A stretch of 64,000 bases of DNA from Halomonas sp. H10-9-1 (GCF_040147005.1 NZ_JAMSHO010000001.1:3224001-3288000); one strand, 5' to 3'. Shown: positions 26,730 through 37,776, counted from the stretch's first letter. A program made the numbers and translations. The notes: generated by a model from the letters alone, not told the origin.

Positions 26730-28274
26730 GTGGACATGCCAGCACCGAGGATTCCCATGCGAACCATCACCGAGGTGTTGCGCCTCAAGTACGACGCCGG
26801 CCTCAGCCACGAGAAGATTGCGCGGGCCTGCGGCCTCTCCAAGGGCGTGGTCAGCAAGTACGTCAGCCTGGCCCAGGTGGCCGGCATCCGCTGGCCGTTG
26901 CCCGACGGCACCGACGAGGCGGCGCTGGAGGCGCGGCTGTTCCCGGCCAAATCGCCGCCGATGCGCTTCTCGGCGCCGGACTACTTCCAGGTCCACCAGG
27001 CGCTCAAGCGCAAGGGCGTCACCCTGCAGCTGCTGTGGGCCGAGTACGTCGAGGTCCACGGCGACAAGGCCTACCGCTACAGTCGGTTCTGCGATCATTA
27101 CCGCGCCTGGCGGGACCGCCAGCGGCGCAGCATGCGTCAGGTCCACCGCGCCGGCGAGAAGCTGTTCATCGACTACTGCGGCCCGACCGTGCCGATCATC
27201 AACCAGGCCACCGGCGAGGAGCGACGGGCCCAGGTGTTCGTTGCCGTGCTGGGCGCCTCCAGCTACACCTACGCCGAGGCCACCTGGAGCCAGGCGCTGC
27301 CCGACTGGATCGCCTCTCACCAGCGCGCCTTCCAGTTCCTGGGCGGTGTCCCCGAGCTACTGGTGCCCGACAACCTGAAGAGCGCCGTGACGCGGGCATG
27401 TCGCTACGAGAGCCAGCTCAACGCGACCTACGCCGAGATGGCCCAGCACTACCAGGTCGCGGTGCTGCCGGCGCGGCCTTACAAACCCAAGGACAAGGCC
27501 AAGGCGGAGGCCGCGGTGCTGTTGGTGGAGCGCTGGATCCTGGCCCGACTGCGCCACCACACCTTCTTCACGCTGGCCTCGCTGAACCAGGCCATCCGCG
27601 AGCTGCTGGAGGATCTCAACCGCCGACCCTTCCAGGGCCGCGAGGAGAGCCGGCGCGATTTGTTCGCGGCCATCGACCGGCCGGTGCTGCGCCCGCTGCC
27701 GGAGACGCCCTACGAGTACGCCGAGTGGCGCAAGGCCAGGCCCGGCATCGACTACCACCTCGACCTCGACAAACACTTCTACAGCGTCCCTCACAGCCTG
27801 GTCGGCCAGGTGCTGGAGGTGCGCCTGACCCACGCCATGGTGGAGGTGTTCCACAAAGGGCAGCGGGTGGCGGCGCACCCGCGCCACGCCCCGGGACGTT
27901 TCTCGACCCTGGCCGAGCACATGCCCAAGCGTCACCAGGCCCACCGCGACTGGTCGCCAAGCCGCTTCCTGGACTGGGCGAAGGACATCGGCGTCGCCAC
28001 CCTGGAAATGACCCAGCGACAGCTGCAGGACCGCCCCCATCCCGAGCATGGCTACCGTGCCTGCCTGGGCCTGTTGCAGCTCAGCCGGCGCTACGGCAAG
28101 GCCCGGCTGGAGCAGGCCTGCGCGCATGCCCTGGCGATCCCCACCACCCGCTACAGCAGCATCGCCTCGATCCTCAAGCAGGGGCTAGATCAGCAGCCGA
28201 TGCTGACGCTCCCCGAGGCGCTCGATGACTTGCCGCCCCACACCAACGTGCGCGGTGCCGAGTACTACCACTGA
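26730..28274 (+). CDS. istA: IS21-family transposase IstA
   Basis: 514 residues. N-terminal HTH (LRLKYDAGLSHEKIARACGLSKGVVSKYV), rve catalytic core (KLFIDYCGPTVPI; ELLVPDNLKSAVT; a Glu in KDKAKAEAAV) and Mu-type C-terminal beta-barrel (YHLDLDKHFYSVPHSLVGQVLEVRL). Full length. Confidence 0.95.
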   Translation: MDMPAPRIPMRTITEVLRLKYDAGLSHEKIARACGLSKGVVSKYVSLAQVAGIRWPLPDGTDEAALEARLFPAKSPPMRFSAPDYFQVHQALKRKGVTLQLLWAEYVEVHGDKAYRYSRFCDHYRAWRDRQRRSMRQVHRAGEKLFIDYCGPTVPIINQATGEERRAQVFVAVLGASSYTYAEATWSQALPDWIASHQRAFQFLGGVPELLVPDNLKSAVTRACRYESQLNATYAEMAQHYQVAVLPARPYKPKDKAKAEAAVLLVERWILARLRHHTFFTLASLNQAIRELLEDLNRRPFQGREESRRDLFAAIDRPVLRPLPETPYEYAEWRKARPGIDYHLDLDKHFYSVPHSLVGQVLEVRLTHAMVEVFHKGQRVAAHPRHAPGRFSTLAEHMPKRHQAHRDWSPSRFLDWAKDIGVATLEMTQRQLQDRPHPEHGYRACLGLLQLSRRYGKARLEQACAHALAIPTTRYSSIASILKQGLDQQPMLTLPEALDDLPPHTNVRGAEYYH

Positions 28275-28290
28275 TCCGAGGAGACGACCG

Positions 28291-29046
28291 ATGATGACCC
28301 AGCCCCTGCTCGACACCCTGCGCCGCCTCAAGCTGACCGGCATGTATGACGCACTGGCCCACCAGCTCACCCAGCCGGACACCTACGACCTGCCGTTCGA
28401 GGATCGCCTGGGCATGCTGCTCGACCGAGAGGTCCTGCATCGCGATAACCGCCGCCTCGACCGGTTGCTGAAGACCGCCAAGCTGCGCGTGACGGCCTGC
28501 GTCGAGGACATCGACTACCGCCACCCTCGCGGCCTGGAGCGGGGCCGCATGGCGCCGCTGGCCACCGGCGAGTGGATCGGCCAGTCCCTCAACCTGTGCA
28601 TCACCGGCCCCACCGGGTGCGGCAAGACCTGGCTGGCCTGCGCGCTGGGCAACCAGGCCTGCCGGCAGGGTTACTCGGTGCGTTACCTGCGGGTGCCGCG
28701 CCTGTTCGAGCAGCTGCGCATCGCCCAGGGCGACGGCTCCTACGCCCGGCTGATGGGCCAGCTGCAGAAGACCGACCTGCTGATCCTCGACGACTGGGGC
28801 ATGCAGAAGATGACCGCCCCGCAGCGCCAGGACCTGATGGAGGTGATCGAGGACCGGCACGGCCGGGGTTCGACGCTGATCGCCAGCCAGCTGCCCATCG
28901 AGCACTGGCACGACTACATCGGCGCGGCGACGGTGGCCGACGCCATCCTGGACCGGCTGCTGCACAGCGCCCACCGCCTGACACTCAGAGGAGAATCGAT
29001 GCGCAAGAGCGCCGCCCCGCAAGCGGCAGAAGTTGACCCATCGTGA
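28291..29046 (+). CDS. istB: IS21-family helper ATPase IstB
   Basis: 251 residues from the ATG after GAGGAG. DnaC-like AAA+: Walker A ITGPTGCGKTWLAC near residue 105, Walker B LLILDDWGM near 165. It regulates IstA target capture. It lies 16 bp after istA. Confidence 0.94.
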   Translation: MMTQPLLDTLRRLKLTGMYDALAHQLTQPDTYDLPFEDRLGMLLDREVLHRDNRRLDRLLKTAKLRVTACVEDIDYRHPRGLERGRMAPLATGEWIGQSLNLCITGPTGCGKTWLACALGNQACRQGYSVRYLRVPRLFEQLRIAQGDGSYARLMGQLQKTDLLILDDWGMQKMTAPQRQDLMEVIEDRHGRGSTLIASQLPIEHWHDYIGAATVADAILDRLLHSAHRLTLRGESMRKSAAPQAAEVDPS

Positions 29047-29139
29047 CCGGTCAGCTTACAAAACCAGAGCCAGCGAGAGAGGAGTGAGCAGATCGGTCAC
29101 GATCCCCGGAATGACCGGTCACGTTCGTCGGAATACGCA

Positions 29140-29612
29140 GCTGGTGGATGCGCGAGATCGCCGACCAGCGGGTGCATGGCACCACCGGCGAGCTGCCGGC
29201 GGTGCGCTTCATCGCCGAACAGGCCAGCCTGCAACCGCTCAACGATCGGGCGCCCTTCGAGCAGGCCCGGGAGCTGAACCGGCGGGTCCAGCGCGACGCC
29301 ACCGTGGAGGTCGACACCAACCGCTACAGCGTGCCCTGGCGCCTGGTCGGTGAGCCTGTCCAGGTCAGCGTGACCGACGGCGAACTGCGGGTGCATCACG
29401 CCGGCCGTGAGGTGGCCCGCCACCCGGAGCTGGGCGGGCGCCGCCAGGTGCGCTGCCTGCCGGAGCATCTGCAGGGCATCGTCGGCTACCGATCACCCAA
29501 GGCGGACACCGAGGAGGTCGTGGCGTCCAGCGAGATCGTGACCACCTTGCCGCCGGCCGCGCTGCAGCGCGACCTGACCGAGTACGAAGCCGTGGTGGGA
29601 GGTGGCTGGTGA
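29140..29612 (+). pseudogene. istA 3' fragment
   Basis: About 157 codons of the IstA C-terminus (WWMREIADQRVHGTTGELP; TNRYSVPWRLVGEPVQVSV). The catalytic core is absent, so it is non-functional. Confidence 0.85.
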
Positions 29613-30406
29613 TGACGACGCCGGAGACTGAGCGCCTGGACGCCATGCTGACGCGTCTCAAGCTGACCGCCATCCGCGAGCGGCTCGACACGCTGCTCGA
29701 CGAAGCCGCACGCCGGGAGCTGACCCTGCGCGAGACGCTGGCCTACCTGTGCGAGCAGGAGGTGGCCCATAAGGAGCAGCGGCGCATCCAGATGGGGCTG
29801 AGCATCGCCCGCTTCCCGTTCCTGCGCACTCTGGAAGGGTTCGACTTCAGCGCCCAGCCTGCCGTCGACCCCGGTCAGATCCGTGAGCTGGCCTGCGGGC
29901 GCTGGATCGCCAACGGCGACGCCCTGCTGCTGCTCGGCCCGCCGGGCGTGGGCAAAAGCCATCTCGCCGTGGCACTGGGTCGGGAGGCGGTCAAGGCTGG
30001 CTACTCGGTGCTGTTCACCACCGCCACGGCACTGATCACCCAGCTGGTCCAGGCCCATGCCAACGGCGCCCTGGAGGAACGGCTGAGGCACTTCGCCAAG
30101 CCCAAGCTCTTGATCATCGACGAACTGGGCTACCTGCCGCTGGAGCCGGGGGCGGCCAACCTGTTCTTCCAGTTGGTCACCCGGCGTTACGAACGTGGCA
30201 GCCTGCTGGTCACCAGCAACCGGGCGGTCAGCGAGTGGGGTGAGGTGTTCGGTGACGCCGTGGTGGCCACGGCCATTCTCGACCGACTGCTGCACCACAG
30301 TCACGTCATCACCATCCGCGGTGACAGTTACCGACTGCGTGCCAAGCGCAAGGCCGGGCTGATCAAGCCCGATACCAACCACCATCACGAGCAGGTCGTC
30401 AGGTAA
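29612..30406 (+). CDS. istB: IstB-like ATPase of the truncated element
   Basis: 264 residues, intact. Walker A LLGPPGVGKSHLAVALG near residue 110, Walker B LLIIDELGYLPL near 170, sensor motif LLVTSNRAVSEW. It starts at an ATG sharing its first base with the istA-fragment stop. Without its own IstA it may be idle. Confidence 0.93.
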   Translation: MTTPETERLDAMLTRLKLTAIRERLDTLLDEAARRELTLRETLAYLCEQEVAHKEQRRIQMGLSIARFPFLRTLEGFDFSAQPAVDPGQIRELACGRWIANGDALLLLGPPGVGKSHLAVALGREAVKAGYSVLFTTATALITQLVQAHANGALEERLRHFAKPKLLIIDELGYLPLEPGAANLFFQLVTRRYERGSLLVTSNRAVSEWGEVFGDAVVATAILDRLLHHSHVITIRGDSYRLRAKRKAGLIKPDTNHHHEQVVR

Positions 30407-30445
30407 GGGGGTCAGATTTCACTGTCGCCAGGGGGTCAGTTTCTG

Positions 30446-30931
30446 ATGTCGCTTGACAACTACGGCGTCCTTGGCGATAGGAGTGCCTCAACTTCCGAGT
30501 GGTTCGCGGCCTCAGCCTGTCTCCTCGGGGTGGTACGGCGGGCGAGTCGCCATCCGCTCTCTGCACTGGCCCACACCCTACGGTCACTGGAAATCCCAAT
30601 CACTGAGAACCTCTTGCCAGTAGCGGGCTTACCCTTCGAGCTGCTGCCCGTCTCTGAGCGCAGTGCCTTACTCACAGTGGTCCAGCGTATGCTGGATGTT
30701 GGTCTTGATGAGGTGTTTGAGGCGTTTCGCAGAAACGAGGTGATGGCGACGGCTCTTCACGATCCACGAAAGCCACCGCCGGCGGTAATCCAGTCGATGA
30801 TGACTAGCGGACCCACCCACCAAAAAACCTCGCGAAGCGGCCCTCAACTGAGTCAAAAACCGAAATCAGAGCGAGCCGTCAGGGCAGCTTGGGCACGCTT
30901 GCAGCGCAGAATGAAGGTGGAGACACCATGA
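30446..30931 (+). CDS. Unknown protein, probably 5'-truncated by IS21
   Basis: 161 residues beginning right at the right end of the truncated IS21 element, so the native N-terminus may have been lost. The middle (HPLSALAHTLRSLEIPITENLLPV...SERSALLTVVQRMLDVGLDEVFEAFRRNEV) is helical; the tail is basic. It overlaps the next gene by ATGA, so they form a unit. A resemblance to the C-terminal part of TniQ-type proteins is only an impression. Confidence 0.45.
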   Translation: MSLDNYGVLGDRSASTSEWFAASACLLGVVRRASRHPLSALAHTLRSLEIPITENLLPVAGLPFELLPVSERSALLTVVQRMLDVGLDEVFEAFRRNEVMATALHDPRKPPPAVIQSMMTSGPTHQKTSRSGPQLSQKPKSERAVRAAWARLQRRMKVETP

Positions 30932-32409
30932 CTCAGGGCCATAAAATCTTCTGTGATGAGTGTGGGCGTAAGGTTCACAGACTGACACGCCGGCGCCAGG
31001 GGCATGGTTACTGTGCCACCTGTTACGCACGTGTTTTCAAGCGGCTCATGTGCCCAAAGTGCGGTGAGCTGGCTCGCCTGCCACGCAATGACCCAAGCGC
31101 GATCTGTCGTCACTGCGAAACTGATAAACCATGTGCCCGATGCGGTAAGTCCGAATATAAAACAGGAAAGATCACATCCTACGGGCCGGTCTGTAAGGCC
31201 TGTGCTGTTCACTTTCGAGAACCAGAACCTTGTGAAAACTGCGGAGAACCATCCAAACGCCTGTCCAGGGTGAAACGTCTGGGCCATGGCCGCCGGCTGT
31301 GCCCAACCTGTGCGACGGCAGATCACGGCACCTGCTCCGCGTGCCGCCGCCATCGGTTATTGGTCATTACCGAAGAAGAGAAGAAGCTTTGTCACATCTG
31401 CAATGAGCACGGCGAAATTATTTGCTCTTCTTGTGGCAACACAATGCCAGCCGGACGGGGCGATGCCTGCGAAGCCTGCTATTGGGAAAAAACATATCGC
31501 AAGCGGCTGAAAATCAACCAAGCCGCATTCACTTTACCTGGCATGGGCCAGGTGTTTAGAGAGTTTGGGGAATGGCTAATGTGTGCTTTAGGACCGAAAA
31601 AGGCGGCACTCAAGATTAACCACCACCTCGCATTTTTTCTCGATATGGAGGCCACTTGGCGGCAAGTGCCGAGCTACGCGCAACTGCTCAATCACTTCGG
31701 GGCCGAGGGGCTGCGTCGAGTTAGACTCCCCATGCGTTGGCTCCATGAGATAAAAGGGGTCGTACCTGACGTGCAAGCCAAGCGCCTACATTCTGACAAG
31801 CGGCGCGTCCATGAATGCCTGATTGCATTGCCGCCCACTTCTCGGGTGGGAAAGGCGCTCCACGGCTACTGGGAGCAGCTGGAGTCTCGCATCAGGAATG
31901 GCAAGACTTCCTACAGCTCTGCAAGACTTGCGTTACGGGCTGCCGCCTCGTTACTCCGCAACACCGATCCAGAGGGAAATAGGCTACCCACTCAACGCGA
32001 TGTTGATGGTTATCTTAACGCTACACCTGGACAAGCCGCCACTCTGACCGGCTTCATGAATTTCCTCAACCGGCAGCACGGCACAACTTTGAAGCCTGTT
32101 ATCGACACCAGTCGGGCCAACAAGCAGCGAAAGGAAAAGCTGGCCCAGTCCATCATGAGAATGGCCAAGCATCCCGAAAAGGATGAGGCCTGGCGGTGGG
32201 GATGGGTCACACTGAGCCTTGAATACTTCCATAGTAGGAAGTTCTCGAAAAAAGACATCCAGCAGCAAAAGATAGAGGTCCACAACGACGGCCTCTCAGT
32301 CACACTGGAGGGCATGCGGTACTGGCTACCCATGGCAGAACCAGACGGCCAGCTCACGTCGGGCGGCCTTGTCGAACAGGGTGTTGAGCCGCCCACGGAT
32401 GGCCGTTAA
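30928..32409 (+). CDS. Multi-zinc-ribbon protein with possible tyrosine-recombinase core-binding domain
   Basis: 493 residues from the ATG at 30928. Residues 1-190 hold about seven CxxC-CxxC zinc ribbons in a row (FCDECGRKV...YCATCYARV; MCPKCGEL...CRHCETD; PCARCGK; PCENCGEP...LCPTCAT; TCSACRRH; ICSSCGNTM...CEACYWE). The C-terminal half is helical; RLPTQRDVDGYLNATPGQAATLTGFMNFLNRQHG resembles the SAM-like core-binding domain of tyrosine recombinases, but no R-H-R-Y catalytic domain follows. DNA binding is likely. Coupled to the upstream gene. Base composition is less GC-rich than the backbone. Confidence 0.55.
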   Translation: MTQGHKIFCDECGRKVHRLTRRRQGHGYCATCYARVFKRLMCPKCGELARLPRNDPSAICRHCETDKPCARCGKSEYKTGKITSYGPVCKACAVHFREPEPCENCGEPSKRLSRVKRLGHGRRLCPTCATADHGTCSACRRHRLLVITEEEKKLCHICNEHGEIICSSCGNTMPAGRGDACEACYWEKTYRKRLKINQAAFTLPGMGQVFREFGEWLMCALGPKKAALKINHHLAFFLDMEATWRQVPSYAQLLNHFGAEGLRRVRLPMRWLHEIKGVVPDVQAKRLHSDKRRVHECLIALPPTSRVGKALHGYWEQLESRIRNGKTSYSSARLALRAAASLLRNTDPEGNRLPTQRDVDGYLNATPGQAATLTGFMNFLNRQHGTTLKPVIDTSRANKQRKEKLAQSIMRMAKHPEKDEAWRWGWVTLSLEYFHSRKFSKKDIQQQKIEVHNDGLSVTLEGMRYWLPMAEPDGQLTSGGLVEQGVEPPTDGR

Positions 32410-32573
32410 TTTGAGGCGTGTGAGCCAAGGGTAGGAGCTCCGCAGTCACCGTCACCACCACACGAGCCGCCGCCGGAAGAGCTGCTGCAGCTGTCTGTGA
32501 GCGTGATGGTTGTCGGAATGGGGCCCGAATCGCTGCTGGACGTGGAGGCCCGTGAGCTGGCAGGGCGGCAAAG

Positions 32574-33996
32574 TTAATCCTCCGCCCCCCTCATCTGCCT
32601 ACCGTTAGCATGGGTGATGGCCGCTAGAATCGCTGCCATCAGGACGAGGGTTATACCAGCGATCACTGAAACAAGCACCATGTCACCTCCTCCCTGACTG
32701 CCGGTCAGTTTAGATCGACACCAGCGTTTCAGAGCATCCAAGGCACCGGCTTCGACCAAAAGTCTAGCTTCGTCTGAGAGGATGCCAGCTCGCCACACTG
32801 GATCGGACATAGGTAGCCTTGCCTGAAGTCGGGCCCATGCCCCCTGCTGAGCATCAGCCACAGCTGCGTCTTTGCCTCCATGCAGGCCCTCCATCGTATC
32901 GAGTGTATCCTCAACCCAACCTGCGGCATATTCGTATACGGCCTGACGCACAACGAGAACCTTCTGGTATTCGCCGCGCCCCCTCCAGAACGCACATCAG
33001 GCTGGTATTGACCAGCAGCAGCTGGCCCCTTGAATAGCGCCTCATACTGAAGTTTTGCGTCTCTCACCCACCTCTGTCGCTCACGCTCGGCTTGTTCAGC
33101 GGCAATGGGCTTTTCATCCGCCTGTACTTTGGCTTGCCTGGCGGCTTCCTCTCGTCGCTGCTCGATTTCCTCCAGCGATGTGGCGAGTTTCTCTTCGGCC
33201 AGGCGACTGAAGACACTGGCCTTCGCTCTTGTCGCGGTGACTGGCAAGAGCATCAAGTATCTGCTGGGAAGTAGTGTCCAGGGGAGCCTGTAGCTCGAGG
33301 TCATAGCGTAAGGCAGGGATGCCGGCATGCCGGAGGGTGTCAACTTCCTGCTGAGTCATCTGATCATGCAGCACTAGCGCAAGACGAGAGCCATTGACTC
33401 CCTCAACCACCAGCACGTTCTGGCCCAAATCACCGAGCCCGACCTCTTCCTTCGTCAGAAGGCGCTCCGGAGTGAATTCCTGAGCAGGCTTGGCCACTTC
33501 CACCGTGTCTGGCTGTCGAGGGTCGATATTTGGCACTTAGTACGTCTGAGGAAGAAGGTGAAGAGTTCGATAGCTGAGCAGCATCCTGCAAGGTTTGTCG
33601 TGCCAGAAGATTGATCACTATCTGGGCAAGGGAAGGTGCCTGGTTACACTCGCCCACAATCCCATGCGAGAAATGTGGGCTACGGTGGCCATGGCCGGGC
33701 TTGGCAATAAGGGGCTGGTCACAAGTCGGGCAGGTGCAATTGCATGCCTTGCTGCGGGGCACGTCCGTCACATGCACCAAACGCCCTTCGGCGCTCTTGG
33801 CCCAGACCCGCTTGACGTCGGTGCCGATGATCCTCCATAGCCTCCCTAGAAAGGCTTCTGTGGACACTCTGACCCAGTTGGGAGATCGCGGCAAGGGTGA
33901 CAGGGTGATACCGTGTGAGGCGCTCACTAGGTTGCTACAACGGCAGAGGACATACAGCGTGGGGGGCAGGTAAGATACACAATCAGATGAGTCCAT
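32574..33996 (-). pseudogene. Frameshifted CoiA-like zinc-ribbon gene
   Basis: Four overlapping minus-strand frames appear to be pieces of one gene. The first (33996 down to about 33540) reads VWAKSAEGRLVHVTDVPRSK, then CNCTCPTCDQPLIAKPGHGHRSPHFSH, the zinc-ribbon plus AK-G...HF-H pattern of CoiA-like nucleases. Then come PAQEFTPERLLTKEEVGLGDLGQNVLVVEG (33536 frame), RLAEEKLATSLEEIEQRREEAARQAK (33343 frame) and AVADAQQGAWARLQARLP with a C-terminal membrane helix (32951 frame). At least three frameshifts are needed. The last part could instead be an independent 125-residue protein. Confidence 0.5.
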
Positions 33997-34019
33997 GTAA
34001 CGCAGGGAAACAGGATCCG

Positions 34020-36146
34020 ATGAGCAAGAAGCATACGGGGCGGCTCGAACTCACCTGGACGGACAAGGACAAGACGCTCCTTTCGACCGGTGACGGGCAG
34101 TATGACTACACGTTCGTCCAGCCATCCGACTATAGAGTCTCCGAGGTCAGGCTGCTCCATGAAGTCAATCAGTTCGAGGCCCCCCCCGATGACCGCCCGA
34201 AAGGGCTACCGGTGCCCACGACTGATAACCTGCTCATCACTGGCGACGCCATGCACGTCCTCGATGCGCTTGCCAAAGTACCCGAATACGCAGAGAAGTA
34301 CCTCGGCAAGATCCGACTCGTCTACATTGACCCTCCTTTCAACACCGAGCAAACATTCCTTCACTATGAGGACAACATCGAGCATTCGATCTGGCTTACG
34401 ATGCTCAGAGACCGGCTTCGACAGATCAAGCCACTTCTCAGTAATGATGGCGTCATTTGGGTCCACCTAGACGATACCGAAGTGCATAGATGTCGTGCGG
34501 TAATGGACGAAGAACTGGGAGCCGAGTGCTTCCTCGGGACCGCTATCTGGCAGAAGGCCGATGGACCACGCAACGACCTTCCAAACTTCTCAGTCGATCA
34601 CGACACTTTGCTTGTCTATGGGAAGTCAACCAACGCCAAGTTAATACGGGGCCAGCGCGATGAATCACTCAATACCATCTACAACTCACCAGACGGTGAC
34701 CTGGCCCCTTGGTACGATGGGGATCCTACCGCACCCAGCGCACATCGTAATCAAACATGGGTCTATGCCATCCAATCACCAGTGACAGGCGAGCTGTTAT
34801 ACCCAGCCAAGGGGCGTTGTTGGGGATCAAAACAAGAGTCCATTCTTGAAGCGCTATCCTAGTATGCGACTTATGAATGTCGGCTCATTGATGATGACTC
34901 CATCCGAGCCGAGATCTGTGGTGTGAATGTGGAAGAAGTACGCAAAGGTATTCCTGCCCTGATGCTGTCATCTAGCCTCGAAGAGGCACAGGCCGGCGTC
35001 GAGGCACGAAAAGCTGCAGGGCCATGGCCGGAGTACATCATTCGTCCTAAGGGCACCCTCGGTCGAAAGAGACTACAGCCAAACACCGGATCGAATACCC
35101 GAACACTGTGGCTCAATAGTGAAGTGGGCCATAACCGCGAAGCAAAAGCGGAAATCAAGTCGCTTTTTCCAGGGGTTACCCCCTTCTCAACACCAAAGCC
35201 GGAGAGGCTTCTTCGTAAAGTTATCGAGGCTTCAACACGACCCGGGGACATAGTTCTGGACTGTTACGGCGGCTCTGGCACAACAGCTGCAGTCGCACAC
35301 AAGATGGGACGTCGGTGGATAACATCAGAGTTGCTGCCAGAAACCGTCTCGAAATTTACGAAACCGCGCCTGATAAAAGTCATCAAAGGAGATGACTTTG
35401 GTGGAATCACCACCACAACAGAGAGAGTTGCCGTTGGTAACCTGCCTTCCGACATGACCGCACTGGAGGCCCAGGACTTTAACCGGATGTTGAATAAGGC
35501 TATTTCCTCGGACGATCCCATCGAGATTCCATTGGCGAGCGAGCTCGCTAAAATGGTTCGTGCTACTCAAAAGCAAGGTGAATCGCCTCTGGACGCAGAC
35601 CAGGCAAAGACTTTACTCAAGCTGCTCAAGGTGTTTGCACCCGATGGAGCTCCGTTCGATGTGCAAAAGCCTGTGAAGACGCAACTGGCACGAAGAACAC
35701 GGACAAGAGACGAAACCACGACTCAATGGTTCGGTGGTGGCGGCTTCACCCACCTAGAAGTCGGGCCATCCATGTTTGAAGAGGTGGAAGGGTTTATCCT
35801 TCTCGCCGACTGGGCGACTCATGGTGCACTGGCCAAGGCGATGTGCGCCCAATTGGAAGTGCGCTATCGTCCAGACGGTATCTTTGCTGCCTTTAGAGGG
35901 AAGACCCGCTATGTCGTGATCGATGGCCATGTGGGAGAAACGACTATCCTCTCGATCCTCGAGCAATTGCAAGAGGGACATATCGTTGAAGTCTGGGCCA
36001 CTCAGTACGACGTGGTGGCCGCTGATCGTCTGCGCAAAGAACGTCCCGGCTCACGACTTGAAGCGATCCCCGACTCTGTATTGGATCGTTATCGCCGAAA
36101 GGCCTCCAAGGGAAGCCCATTCAAGAAGGAGATGATCGATGAGTAA
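34020..36146 (+). pseudogene. mod: Type III DNA methyltransferase (mod) with in-frame amber stop
   Basis: A 709-codon frame from MSKKHTGRLEL, interrupted once by TAG at 34860-34862. Both sides are in the same frame and belong together. The first part has IRLVYIDPPFNTEQTFLHYED (motif IV, DPPF); the second has the SAM-binding [21 protein letters not shown] (motif I), in the order of beta-class N6-adenine/N4-cytosine methyltransferases of type III systems. The break lies between the catalytic and SAM motifs, so the short product would lack SAM binding. Restriction subunits follow with an 8-base overlap. Confidence 0.85.
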
Positions 36147-37776
36147 CCTGATCGTCGATACACATCTGCTCGAAGAAGTCCGGCACCGCCTCGATCTTCG
36201 CACACCGAACGCTCAGGCGGTCGAGTCAGTCGCCTACATGATGAGTCAGCACTACGATGTTGAGGGCAAAACAGAGCCGTATGAGTGCATTGTCGATGCT
36301 GCCACCGGCGTAGGAAAGACCTATATCATGGCGGCCCTGATCGAGTACTTGGCCGGCATAGACACCCCAGCTCGCAACTTCCTCATCCTCACACCTGGTC
36401 GCACCATCCGGGACAAGACCATTCGAAATTTCACCCCTGGTGACAGAAAATCCGTCACCTCGGCCATGCGCTCGTCCCCTATCGTGATTACCGCCGACAA
36501 TTTCAATTCGCCGGCGATTTCCGCAGCCATGGATGATGCATCACAGACTAAGGTGTATATCTTCACGGTACAGGCCCTTACGTCGAAAACAGGCGACGGC
36601 CGGGCCACCCATGAGTATCAAGAATTCCTGGGGGCATCTCTCTACGAATGGCTTGGCCAGCTCGATGATCTGGTCATTCTGGCCGACGAGCACCATTGCT
36701 ACAGAGGTCCTGCCTTCTCACGGACCATCAAGAAGCTCCATCCCGAGGTCGTTGTTGGGGTAACGGCCACGCCCGCTGCCGCTGATGAGCCTCTCGTGGT
36801 GTTCCGCTACCCTCTCGCCCAGGCGATCGAGGATGAGTACGTCAAGATGCCCGTCCTAGTTGCACGAAAAGATGACCGGACCGATGCTCGAACCAAGCTA
36901 CTCGATGGCGTCACCCTACTGCATCATAAAGAGCGCATGAGTGAGGCCTGGGCAGCCGAGAATGACAGAACCCCCGTCAGACCGGTCATGCTGGTGATCG
37001 CGCAAACAATCGACGATGCGAAAGCTTACCGCGACATCCTTGACTCCGAGGCATTTGATGGCGGTGCCTGGATCGGCAAGACACTTCTTGTTCACTCGCA
37101 ACTATCGGGAGACGAGAAGGAAAAGGCGCTAGCCGACTTGAATGCCGTCGAAGACCCCGAATCCCCTATCCGAATCATCCTGTCCATCGGCATGCTTAAA
37201 GAAGGATGGGATGTCAAGAACGTCTATGTGATTGCCTCCATGAGAGCTTCCGTCTCCGAGGTTCTGACCGAACAGACCCTTGGTCGAGGCATGAGGTTGC
37301 CCTACGGCACCTATACCGGGGAGCAGATGCTCGATACGGTGGAAGTTCTAGCTCATGAGCGATACGAGGCGCTTCTCGCGAAGCGCAACACGCTGACCGC
37401 GCAACTGATCGACCACAGGATCCTGACCGAGGTTCGCATGACAGGCGATGGAAAACAGGTCGCGCGAACGAAGTCCGTCGGAACAGCGAGTCCTTTTCAA
37501 CTCGCCCCGTCTCCATCAGCGGAAACCCACCCGGGAAATCCCGACAGCCCTCAGGCACTGCAAAAAGAGCTGGAGCCACTAAGGTCCTTGGAAGATCGCC
37601 TCAAGGAGACCGGAGAGCGTTCCAGCAGCGTTCCTGACGAGCTGCAGACACATGATCCCCTACCAGACCGTGAAACGATCCAGATCCCCTATATAGAGCG
37701 TGTTCACCAGTCTCAGTCCATCTCACTCAGCCAAGTGCACGAGATGCAGCCGTTCGAGAGCTGGGCAAGGCCTTGA
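36139..37776 (+). CDS. res: Type III restriction enzyme, helicase part (Res, 5' portion)
   Basis: 545 residues. SF2 helicase motifs: [13 protein letters not shown] (Walker A) near residue 53, [11 protein letters not shown] (DEAD/H box), [10 protein letters not shown] (motif III-like), and [19 protein letters not shown] plus [13 protein letters not shown] (motifs V-VI). It translocates DNA for type III cleavage. The nuclease domain is not in this frame but in the next one, which overlaps the stop. Confidence 0.88.
   Translation: MSNLIVDTHLLEEVRHRLDLRTPNAQAVESVAYMMSQHYDVEGKTEPYECIVDAATGVGKTYIMAALIEYLAGIDTPARNFLILTPGRTIRDKTIRNFTPGDRKSVTSAMRSSPIVITADNFNSPAISAAMDDASQTKVYIFTVQALTSKTGDGRATHEYQEFLGASLYEWLGQLDDLVILADEHHCYRGPAFSRTIKKLHPEVVVGVTATPAAADEPLVVFRYPLAQAIEDEYVKMPVLVARKDDRTDARTKLLDGVTLLHHKERMSEAWAAENDRTPVRPVMLVIAQTIDDAKAYRDILDSEAFDGGAWIGKTLLVHSQLSGDEKEKALADLNAVEDPESPIRIILSIGMLKEGWDVKNVYVIASMRASVSEVLTEQTLGRGMRLPYGTYTGEQMLDTVEVLAHERYEALLAKRNTLTAQLIDHRILTEVRMTGDGKQVARTKSVGTASPFQLAPSPSAETHPGNPDSPQALQKELEPLRSLEDRLKETGERSSSVPDELQTHDPLPDRETIQIPYIERVHQSQSISLSQVHEMQPFESWARP

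Larger units (their letters stand above)
26505..29139 (+). mobile_element. IS21-family insertion sequence (complete)
   Basis: 2.6 kb bounded by inverted TGCGTATTCCG (26505-26515) and CGGAATACGCA (29129-29139). Inside both ends are several copies of a TCGTGACCG-type sequence, the multiple terminal repeats that IS21 transposases bind. No flanking duplication is visible: the right flank is another IS21-family element, so a deletion or recombination probably removed it. Confidence 0.88.
29140..30458 (+). mobile_element. Truncated second IS21-family element
   Basis: Only the 3' end of istA and a complete istB remain, followed by an IS21-like right end (GGGGGTCAG repeated at about 30406 and 30431, ending near TTGACA). 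The left part was lost where the other IS21 abuts it. Confidence 0.75.

Noticed and set aside
26681..28228. 515-residue frame overlapping istA
   Set aside because: Alternative frame; the IstA frame has the HTH and integrase motifs.
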